NCBI RefSeq assembly: GCF_029635795.1
Contig: NZ_CP114280.1
Location: 558,001 to 622,000, forward strand
DNA: 64,000 nucleotides
Reading direction: 5' to 3'
Origin: Dickeya lacustris
GTDB lineage: Bacteria > Pseudomonadota > Gammaproteobacteria > Enterobacterales > Enterobacteriaceae
A program made the translations under genes and the position numbers. Below are positions 56,915-64,000 of the stretch, piece after piece (positions within the stretch are counted from its first letter, which is position 1; every line of letters begins with the position of its first letter). The notes below the pieces were generated by a model. The model had not been told where the DNA came from. It saw only the letters and a list, made by a program, of their open reading frames with translations, and did no database searches.

Positions 56915-57859
56915 ATGTTTGAGCTACGTGTTCTGACCGGATTACACCGTGGTGCCGCGCTGCCACTGAGCGGAACGGCATGGCGCATCGGCTGCGCTGA
57001 CGAGGCGGATATGGTGCTGTATGACCCCGGCATCCGCGACCAGCACGGCCTGCTGGAAAAACACGCGCAGGGCTGGCAACTGTCCCCGCTCGATGGTGTC
57101 ATCAGTAATAGCGAAGGGCATACGCTGACCGAGCCGCTGCTGATTCAGCCCGGCACGCCGTTTGCCGCTGGCGGCATCTGGCTGTGCGTGGTCAGTGCCG
57201 ATACCCCGTGGCAGGATGAAGACACCGCCGCCTCCCCGACGGAGACACCGCCGCAGAGCGCGCCTGAACGCCCGGCCGAACCTGATACGCCAAGCCTGGT
57301 TGCGCCGCCATCCCCCGCGCCGTGCCGTGCTAAGGCGCGCCTGCCGCTGTGGGCCAAATTTTGCTACCTGCTATTGGGCATGTTGCTGTTTGTTATTTTT
57401 GGCAGCTGGATGTTGCAGGAAACGGCAGCGATGCCATCCGCGCCCGCGCCGCAGGACAATCGCCTGCCGCTCGGCACCCCGGCGCAATTAAGCAGCACAC
57501 TACAAACCATGCTGGCCGAGCGCGAGCTGGAGCCGCTGGTCAGCGCGCGTCAGGAGCATGACCGGGTGGTATTGAGCGGGGAATTGCCCGCGCTGCAACA
57601 CACCCGGCTGGCGCGCATGCTGGTGCAGTTTCATCAACGCTATGTCACCGCGCTACAAGTCGAGAACCGCACCACGGTAAAAAATGAATCGTTGCCGTTT
57701 CAGATAGTGCAAGTCACCAGCGGGCCGCGCGCTAACGTCGTCACCTCGGACGGGCGGCGCATTTTCGTCGGCGACGAAGTGGACAACCTGCGCCTGGTGA
57801 GCATCAACGACAGCCAGATAGAGTTTCGCGGCAAACAGCAAATCAAGGTGAACTGGTGA
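56915..57859 (+). CDS. hrpQ: HrpQ, inner-membrane ring protein (SctD)
   Basis: 314 residues. N-terminal FHA-like cytoplasmic domain (FELRVLTGLHRGAALPLSG), a Pro/Glu/Ala-rich linker, one transmembrane helix near 148-168 (FCYLLLGMLLFVIFGSWML) and a periplasmic ring-building domain. The stop overlaps the hrcN start. Confidence 0.92.
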   Translation: MFELRVLTGLHRGAALPLSGTAWRIGCADEADMVLYDPGIRDQHGLLEKHAQGWQLSPLDGVISNSEGHTLTEPLLIQPGTPFAAGGIWLCVVSADTPWQDEDTAASPTETPPQSAPERPAEPDTPSLVAPPSPAPCRAKARLPLWAKFCYLLLGMLLFVIFGSWMLQETAAMPSAPAPQDNRLPLGTPAQLSSTLQTMLAERELEPLVSARQEHDRVVLSGELPALQHTRLARMLVQFHQRYVTALQVENRTTVKNESLPFQIVQVTSGPRANVVTSDGRRIFVGDEVDNLRLVSINDSQIEFRGKQQIKVNW

Positions 57860-59239
57860 TGATGACCTCAGCCACTTCAGACGATCGCTATCCGCAACTA
57901 GCGCACTGGCTTGCACAACAGCGGCGGCGGCTGGCCGCTTACTCGCCGGTAACGCGACAGGGGCGCATCGTCGGCATCAGCGGGATTTTACTGGAATCCA
58001 GCCTGCCCAATGCCCGCATTGGCGACCTGTGTCTGGTGTCACGCCATGATGAGGCGCAGGTATTGGCGGAAATTGTCGGGTTTAACCAAGACAACACCTA
58101 TTCTATCCGCGCTCGGGGCGCTTGACGGCATCGCCCAGGGCGCGCTTGTCACCCCGCTTTATCAACCGCACTGCGTACAGGTGTCGGATGCGCTGTTTGG
58201 CAGCGTGCTTGACGGGTTTGGCCGCCCGCTTGAGGCGGGCGGGCAGAGCGCATTTGTTGAGCCAGGCACGCTGGCTGACAACCCGATACCGGTCATTGGC
58301 GATGCGCCGCCGCCCACCGAACGCCCGCGTATTACCCTGCCGTTACCGACCGGCATGCGGGCGATTGACGGTTTATTGACGCTGGGCTGCGGCCAGCGGG
58401 TTGGCGTGTTTGCCGGTGCGGGCTGCGGTAAAACCACACTGCTGGCGGAGCTGGCGCGCAACACGCCGTGCGATGCGATTGTGTTTGGTCTTATTGGCGA
58501 ACGTGGCCGTGAGCTGCGCGAATTTCTCGACCACGAGCTCGATGATGAACTGCGCCAGCGCACCGTTCTGGTGTGTTCAACCTCAGATCGCAGCAGCATG
58601 GAGCGCGCCCGCGCCGCCTTTACCGCCACGGCGATTGCCGAAGCGTTTCGCGCCGCCGGGAAACAGGTGCTGCTGATTATCGACTCCTTGACCCGTTTTG
58701 CCCGCGCCCAGCGCGAAATCGGCCTGGCGCTGGGCGAACCGCAGGGACGGGGCGGCCTGCCGCCCTCTGTCTATACGTTGCTGCCTCGTCTGGTGGAGCG
58801 CGCCGGGCAAACCCGTCAGGGTGCCATTACCGCGCTCTACTCCGTTCTCATCGAGCAGGACTCCATGAACGACCCGGTGGCCGATGAAGTGCGCTCGTTG
58901 ATTGACGGCCACATCGTATTGTCGCGCAGGCTGGCCGAACGTAACCACTACCCGGCCATTGATGTGTTGATGAGCCTGAGCCGCACCATGAGCAGCGTGG
59001 TTGAGCGCGGCCACACCCAGCATGCCAACGCCGTGCGCCGCCTGATGGCCGCCTATAAACAGGTCGAGATGTTAATCCGACTCGGTGAATACCAGCCGGG
59101 GCACGATGCGTTTACCGATGCCGCCGTCCGCGCCAATGACGACATCAACCGTTTCTTACAGCAAGCGATGCGCGAGCCGCAATCGTTCGACCAGATTCAA
59201 TTACAACTGGCCGAGGTGAGTCAGCATGCCAGCCTCTAA
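57856..59239 (+). pseudogene. hrcN: HrcN, type III ATPase, interrupted by one frame change
   Basis: The N-terminal frame (57856-58125) encodes VTRQGRIVGISGILLESSLPNARIGDL and stops at YSIRARGA. The remainder (frame of 58010-59239) encodes LSALGALDGIAQGALVTPLY, Walker A GAGCGKTTLL, Walker B LLIIDSLTRFARA and the full F1-like ATPase core. Removing one base near 58098 (CCTATT) gives NTILSALGALDG, restoring a normal protein of about 460 residues. The ATPase drives effector unfolding and export, so a true frameshift would silence secretion. A sequencing error is the likelier cause given intact neighbours. Confidence 0.88.
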
Positions 59240-59705
59240 TTCCACCCAACCGGTAGTGAACATGGAAGACGAACAGCCCGACAGCCGCGTGCTGGAATTA
59301 CAGCTGGTTGTCAATGCGCTGTTGCCGATTCGCCGCCAGCGTTTAAGCCGCGCTGAACGCCATTGGCGTGAAACCGAGCAACGCCTGCAACACACCGAAG
59401 CGGCGCTGGCGCAGCAACAGGCCCGGTTGACGCAAATGAAAAACGACTGGCAACAGCAGCGGGCGTTTTTTTTACACGAAGCGCTGGGTAAGACACAAAC
59501 GCTGGAGTCGCTCAAAAATCAGCTTGAGCAGGAACAACAGCAGATTCGCCAGATACAGGCGCAAGTGCTGCTGTGTACCGATTGGCAACAACAGTGCCTG
59601 CACTGGCGGCAACAGGCCAGCGACGCGCGCGACGCCGTGCGCGTGTGCCAAAAAGCCGTTGAGAAACTGGAATATCTGTTCACGACTTATCAGGAGGCTA
59701 TATGA
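59226..59705 (+). CDS. hrpO: HrpO, stalk protein (SctO)
   Basis: 159 residues, almost entirely a Gln/Arg/Glu-rich coiled coil (RHWRETEQRLQHTEAALAQQQARLTQMK), as in the YscO/FliJ family that couples ATPase and export gate. Overlaps hrcN and hrpP. Confidence 0.9.
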   Translation: MPASNSTQPVVNMEDEQPDSRVLELQLVVNALLPIRRQRLSRAERHWRETEQRLQHTEAALAQQQARLTQMKNDWQQQRAFFLHEALGKTQTLESLKNQLEQEQQQIRQIQAQVLLCTDWQQQCLHWRQQASDARDAVRVCQKAVEKLEYLFTTYQEAI

Positions 59706-60220
59706 CCCCACCGCTGCCCGCAGCCCAGGATACCGCGCTATCAACCCCGTCCCTGCTGACGCCGGATGAGCCATCCGCATTCGCCGATTACCGTGACGCG
59801 CCGTTCTGGACGCTACTGGACGACACCGACGACATGCCCGCGTTTCCCGATAGCAGTTGGCTGCCGTTCGGCCCGCCGCTGGCGCTGCATCCCCTGTTGC
59901 CTGACGAGGCGTTGTCCGCCGCAGAGCAAGCGGAGCCCGCGCTACCCGCGTGCTGGCCTGCGCTGGCGTCCTCACTGACAGAAATGCCGATGCTGCGCCC
60001 CGGCGAACCGCTCTCTTTTAGCCTGCAATTGCCGCAGTTAGGTCATGTCGATGTCCGCATGTTGACCCGACCGGCCCAAGGCTGGGAGGTATCGCTGCGC
60101 TTTGGCAAACGCGCGTATGAACAGCTGAAAGGCCAGCGTGACGACTGCCGCCGTTCGCTGGCGGGCACCCTGCGCGCCCCGGTTTTGCTGCAATTTGACA
60201 GCCGCGAGGACGACGAATGA
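59702..60220 (+). CDS. hrpP: HrpP, substrate-switch / pilus-length type protein
   Basis: 172 residues, Pro/Ala-rich N-terminus and a C-terminal FliK/YscP-like region (ELPQLGHVDVRMLTRP-type strands). ATGA overlaps at both ends with hrpO and hrcQ. Confidence 0.85.
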   Translation: MTPPLPAAQDTALSTPSLLTPDEPSAFADYRDAPFWTLLDDTDDMPAFPDSSWLPFGPPLALHPLLPDEALSAAEQAEPALPACWPALASSLTEMPMLRPGEPLSFSLQLPQLGHVDVRMLTRPAQGWEVSLRFGKRAYEQLKGQRDDCRRSLAGTLRAPVLLQFDSREDDE

Positions 60221-61344
60221 TGGCTCAGGAAAGCAAACCCTTCACACCGCGCCGGGTCAGCCGCAGTCAGGCTTGCCTGTCTCGTCAACTGGCCATGCCT
60301 CAGCGCTTTGCTTTTCTGCGTGATAACGAACCGGGAGAATTGCACTTACGCTTGCTGCCCCCGCTGCCCCCGCCCGCAGAAGAGACGATCAGCGCCTGGT
60401 CTTGCCAGGCCGGGTTACTCTTTCTGGAGCAGGCCGGGCCGCTGTTATCGATGCTGGGCACTTGCCCGGCCATCGTGCCGTCATCCGCCGCAGAAACGCA
60501 GGACGCGCACGGGTATTGGGCGCTGTATAACCACTATCTCAGCCCACAATTACGCGACTGGCTGGGCGAGATTCGCCCGGCAAGCGGGCACCACTGCGGG
60601 ATACCGGCGAACGCACTGACGCTGTGGTTAACCGTCTCGTGTGGCGGCCAGCATCTCGGCTGCCGCCTGTGGGCCAGTGCCGATACGCTACAACAGTGGC
60701 TGGCTGCCCCCGGCTGGCAACACACTTACGCGCCGCTGCCCGGCCATTTGGCGATACGTTTGCCATTGACGCTGGCAGAGGTGACGTTGTCACACGAAAA
60801 CCTTCAGTCCCTGGAACCGGGTGATGTGATTTGCCCACTCAAAGCGTACTTCTCGGTACACGGCAACGGCAGCATAACGCTGGCTGGCTGGCGACTGAGC
60901 GGGCAGCTCACCCTCGATGGGCTGGCCCCTTACCGGTTTACCGTGACAGCACTGGAGGAATGCCCTGTGACAACCCCATTTGATGACCCATCCGATTTTA
61001 CTGATTTCCCTTCAGCCAGCGCGCCATACGCGATGGCGGACGAGGCCCCCGACGGTTCAAGCCACGCCGCTCACAGCGGATATGTCGCCGCGCTAGCGCC
61101 GCTCTCTTTGGCGTTAACGGTGCGCTGCGGCTACCTGACGCTGACGCTACAGGATTTGCAGCAATTGGCCCCCGGTTCGGTGCTCATACTGCAACAGGCG
61201 CTGCCCGGCGAAGCCGCCTTATACCACGGCGAGCAGCCGCTGGCGCACGGCGAACTGGTCGAGGTGGAAGGCCGTCTCGCACTTCAGATAACACGCAGTC
61301 TCAGCTCGGTGGTCTGCGCCCCTTATCAGGCCCCTGCATCATGA
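60217..61344 (+). CDS. hrcQ: HrcQ, cytoplasmic ring (SctQ)
   Basis: 375 residues as a single polypeptide, not split into HrcQa/HrcQb as in Pseudomonas syringae. The C-terminal SpoA region is clear ([30 protein letters not shown], then [14 protein letters not shown]). Overlaps hrpP and hrcR. Confidence 0.93.
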   Translation: MMAQESKPFTPRRVSRSQACLSRQLAMPQRFAFLRDNEPGELHLRLLPPLPPPAEETISAWSCQAGLLFLEQAGPLLSMLGTCPAIVPSSAAETQDAHGYWALYNHYLSPQLRDWLGEIRPASGHHCGIPANALTLWLTVSCGGQHLGCRLWASADTLQQWLAAPGWQHTYAPLPGHLAIRLPLTLAEVTLSHENLQSLEPGDVICPLKAYFSVHGNGSITLAGWRLSGQLTLDGLAPYRFTVTALEECPVTTPFDDPSDFTDFPSASAPYAMADEAPDGSSHAAHSGYVAALAPLSLALTVRCGYLTLTLQDLQQLAPGSVLILQQALPGEAALYHGEQPLAHGELVEVEGRLALQITRSLSSVVCAPYQAPAS

Positions 61345-61994
61345 CCGCCGGAGGTTTTGATCCGGTGATGTTTGCCCTGTTTCTGGGCTCGCTGTCGCTG
61401 ATCCCGCTGATGATGATTATCTGCACCTGTTTTTTGAAGATCTCAATGGTGCTGATTATCACCCGTAATGCCATCGGGGTGCAGCAGGTGCCGCCGAATA
61501 TGGCGCTGTATGGCATCGCACTGGCCGCCACACTGTTTGTCATGGCACCGGTGTTTAGCGACATCAAACAGCGCTTTCAGGATAACCCGGTGAATTTCAG
61601 CAATCTGGATGCGCTGGAAAGCAGCGTGAGCAAAGGCATTGAGCCGCTACAGAAATTTATGTCACGCAATACCGACCCGGACATCCTCACCCACTTGCAT
61701 GAGAACAGCCTGCGTATGTGGCCTGCGGCGATGGCGGAGAAAGTCACCACGCAAAACGTGTTGCTGGTGTTGCCTGCCTACGTGCTTTCCGAATTGCAGG
61801 CTGGGTTCAAAATCGGCTTTTTGATTTATATCCCGTTCATCGTTATTGACCTGATTGTCTCAAACGTCCTGTTGGCGCTGGGGATGCAAATGGTCGCACC
61901 CACCACGTTATCACTGCCGCTCAAAATGCTGCTGTTCGTGCTGGTCAACGGCTGGACACGCCTGCTCGATGGGCTGTTCTACAGTTATCTGTGA
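61341..61994 (+). CDS. hrcR: HrcR, export-gate membrane protein
   Basis: 217 residues, FliP/SctR family with four transmembrane segments and the conserved [21 protein letters not shown] and [16 protein letters not shown] motifs. Confidence 0.97.
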   Translation: MTAGGFDPVMFALFLGSLSLIPLMMIICTCFLKISMVLIITRNAIGVQQVPPNMALYGIALAATLFVMAPVFSDIKQRFQDNPVNFSNLDALESSVSKGIEPLQKFMSRNTDPDILTHLHENSLRMWPAAMAEKVTTQNVLLVLPAYVLSELQAGFKIGFLIYIPFIVIDLIVSNVLLALGMQMVAPTTLSLPLKMLLFVLVNGWTRLLDGLFYSYL

Positions 61995-62001
61995 GGTTGC
62001 C

Positions 62002-62262
62002 ATGGAAACCCTGAGTTTATTTCGACAAGCGATGGTACTGGTGGTGATGCTCTCCGCCCCGCCGCTGCTGGTGGCGGTGATTGTCGGCGTGCTCATCTCG
62101 CTGTTGCAGGCGGTGATGCAGTTACAAGACCAAACGCTGCCCTTTGCCGTGAAACTGGTGGCGGTAGGCCTGGCGCTGGCGATGACCGGGCGCTGGATTG
62201 GCGTGGAACTTATCCAGTTGACCATGCTCGCGTTTAATATGATTGAACAGACCCGGGCGTGA
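62002..62262 (+). CDS. hrcS: HrcS, export-gate membrane protein
   Basis: 86 residues from ATG 62002 (METLSLF) with GAGG upstream; FliQ/SctS family with two transmembrane helices and VGVLISLLQAVMQLQDQTL. The longer open frame from 61855 overlaps hrcR and is not used. Confidence 0.95.
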   Translation: METLSLFRQAMVLVVMLSAPPLLVAVIVGVLISLLQAVMQLQDQTLPFAVKLVAVGLALAMTGRWIGVELIQLTMLAFNMIEQTRA

Positions 62263-62268
62263 CTCAGC

Positions 62269-63078
62269 ATGCTTTCTCTGGCCAGCATCCAGCAACTGTA
62301 TGATTTTATTTATGCCATGACCCTGGGGGTGGCGCGGCTGTACCCGTGCCTGTTTCTGGTGCCGCTGTTTTCGTTCTCCATTCTTAAAGGCATGCTGCGC
62401 AATGCGGTGGTATTGGCGCTGGCGCTGGTGCCCGCCAGCGCCATTCAGCAACAGTTGTTAACCACCCCGCTCACCTGGCCGATGCTGCCCGCGCTGCTGC
62501 TTAAAGAAGCGTTGATCGGCCTGCTGCTGGGCGTGGTGCTGGCGATGCCGTTTTGGTTGTTCGAATCCGTCGGCGCACTGTTTGATAACCAGCGCGGCGC
62601 GCTGACCGGCGGCCAGCTTAATCCGGCGCTCGGCAGCGATGCCACGCCGCTCGGTCACATGCTAAAAGAGCTGTTTATGATGATGCTGGTGATGACCATC
62701 GGCTTTTCCGGCATGACCCAACTGGTGTGGGACAGCTACCAGCTCTGGCCAGCGCTGACCTGGTTGCCGCCGTTATCCGAGCTGGGTTTTCATACTTACC
62801 TTGACCTGCTCAAAGGCACCTTTCGCCACATGATTGTCTATGCCGGGCCGTTAGTGGCGCTGCTGTTACTGCTGGAGTTCAGTATTGCCATTCTCAGTCT
62901 CTACAGCCCGCAATTACAGGTTTATGTGTTATCCACACCCGCTAAGTGCCTGGCGGGTATGGCCTTCTTTGTGCTTTACATGCCGGTATTACAGTTTCTT
63001 GGCGAAGGTCGCCTAAAGGCGCTGGCCGACCTAAAACCACTGTTCGCGCTGTTTTTCCAGACCGCCCCATCCCCCTGA
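62269..63078 (+). CDS. hrcT: HrcT, export-gate membrane protein
   Basis: 269 residues, FliR/SctT family with about six transmembrane helices and the motifs ESVGALFDNQRGAL and SIAILSLYSPQLQVY. It follows hrcS by 6 bases. Confidence 0.96.
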   Translation: MLSLASIQQLYDFIYAMTLGVARLYPCLFLVPLFSFSILKGMLRNAVVLALALVPASAIQQQLLTTPLTWPMLPALLLKEALIGLLLGVVLAMPFWLFESVGALFDNQRGALTGGQLNPALGSDATPLGHMLKELFMMMLVMTIGFSGMTQLVWDSYQLWPALTWLPPLSELGFHTYLDLLKGTFRHMIVYAGPLVALLLLLEFSIAILSLYSPQLQVYVLSTPAKCLAGMAFFVLYMPVLQFLGEGRLKALADLKPLFALFFQTAPSP

Positions 63079-63102
63079 GTTGCCAACCGTGAGGGTACGC
63101 CC

Positions 63103-64000
63103 GTGAGCGAAAAAACCGAAAAACCGACGCCGAAAAAATTGCAGGATGCGCGTAAAAAAGGGGAAGTCGGGCAGAGTCAGGACGTGCCGAAACTGCTGAT
63201 AAGTTTCGCCCTGCTGGAGATGATCATCGCATTAAGCGAGAGCGGAATGAGCAAGTTGCAGGCGTTGATGCAACTGCCCCTGAGCCGCATCAGCGACCCC
63301 TTCGGTCATGCCGCCGATGAGGTGTTCAGCGCTGCGCTGACACTGCTGGCCACCTTTTGTCTGCTGACCATCAGCCTCGCGCTGTTGATGCGTATCGTCG
63401 GCGGCTGGATTCAGTACGGCCCGCTGTTCGCCGTCGATGCGCTCCAGCTTGACTTTAACCGTTTAAACCCGGTCAACCAGATAAAGCAAATGTTCAGTAT
63501 GCGTAAGCTGACCGATATGTTGACCAATCTGCTCAAGGCCTCCGCTATCGGCGTGGTGTTCTGGCTGGTGGTGGTGCCACAGTTGGAATGGTTGGTGGAG
63601 TTGGCGTATGGCGATTTGAATGCGTTTTGGCAAGGTGTGGAAACGGTGTTTAAAAGCGTCTCTCGCACCACGCTTGGCGCGCTGCTGGCGCTGGGGGTGC
63701 TCGATTTTGGCTTGCAGAAATACTATTTCCTCAAACAGCAACGCATGAGCCATGAAGATATTCGCAACGAATACAAGAACTCGGAAGGCGACCCGCACAT
63801 GAAAGGCCACCGCAAAGCGCTGGCGCAGGAAATTCTCAATGAACCGGCCAGCCCGCGTAAAGCCCGCGTAGACGAGGCCGATTTACTGCTGGTTAACCCA
63901 ACGCACTACGCCGTGGCGCTGTTCTACCGCCCCGGCAAAACGCCGCTGCCGCGCATCCTGCTAAAAGGCGAAGACGAACAGGCAAAAGCCCTTATCGCGC
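63103..64000 (+). CDS. hrcU: HrcU, export-switch protein, cut by the window end
   Basis: The first 299 residues, from GTG 63103 with GAGGG upstream (SEKTEKPTPKKLQDARKKGEV). FlhB/SctU family, four transmembrane segments and the intact self-cleavage motif NPTH near residue 265. The last part of the cytoplasmic domain lies outside the window. Confidence 0.96.
   Translation, partial: MSEKTEKPTPKKLQDARKKGEVGQSQDVPKLLISFALLEMIIALSESGMSKLQALMQLPLSRISDPFGHAADEVFSAALTLLATFCLLTISLALLMRIVGGWIQYGPLFAVDALQLDFNRLNPVNQIKQMFSMRKLTDMLTNLLKASAIGVVFWLVVVPQLEWLVELAYGDLNAFWQGVETVFKSVSRTTLGALLALGVLDFGLQKYYFLKQQRMSHEDIRNEYKNSEGDPHMKGHRKALAQEILNEPASPRKARVDEADLLLVNPTHYAVALFYRPGKTPLPRILLKGEDEQAKALIA

Overview
The window looks like a Dickeya-type soft-rot enterobacterium (order Enterobacterales, Pectobacteriaceae). 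The right half carries a complete Erwinia/Dickeya-style hrp type III secretion cluster. Its harpin closely resembles Dickeya HrpN, it has plcA between the hrpA and hrpF operons, and hecB/hecA sit next to hrpN, an arrangement known from Erwinia chrysanthemi (now Dickeya). Species cannot be fixed from the sequence alone.

Left region (1-20396): three consecutive units, all read right to left, each a mobile-looking CDI toxin cassette. Each unit runs from a 20-bp core encoding VENNYLS (GTGGAGAATAACTATCTGAG at 20377-20396, 12911-12930 and 5444-5463) to the next core. A unit holds a CdiA-CT toxin end, its immunity gene, an opposing xre-symE pair, a CHC2/TOPRIM/P-loop primase-helicase, an overlapping tyrosine recombinase, and about 0.9 kb of noncoding DNA with a long inverted repeat. 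Units 1 and 2 are near-identical tandem copies (7466 and 7467 bp). Unit 3 runs off the left edge and carries a different toxin (EndoU-like) and immunity gene, a diverged xre-symE pair and a diverged primase. Unit 1 is fused in frame to the giant hecA gene. Units 2 and 3 are orphan tails that would come into frame if the DNA between cores were lost.

Middle region (19482-38705): hecB (TpsB transporter) followed by hecA (TpsA/CdiA exoprotein, about 5,800 codons). hecA has a TPS domain, a very long FHA-1 region made of about 1-kb repeats, an AT-rich island that may be the receptor-binding segment, an 81-bp repeat array, FHA-2, VENN pretoxin and toxin. It is interrupted by three single-base frame changes. 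At least one lies in an A-run, so assembly error is a serious alternative to pseudogenisation.

Right region (38999-64000): hrpN; the hrpF-hrpG-hrcC-hrpT-hrpV operon; plcA; the hrpA-hrpB-hrcJ-hrpD-hrpE operon; the regulators hrpS, hrpY, hrpX and hrpL; and the hrpJ-hrcV-hrpQ-hrcN-hrpO-hrpP-hrcQ-hrcR-hrcS-hrcT-hrcU operon, with hrcU cut by the window end. The regulatory chain can be read from the DNA. HrpX/HrpY is expected to feed hrpS, there is a canonical sigma-54 promoter upstream of hrpL, and HrpL-type hrp boxes precede hrpN, hrpF, hrpA and hrpJ. hrcN carries a frame change that would disable the system if real. An unusual feature is a series of unrelated 14-19 bp tandem repeats in or beside almost every hrp spacer.
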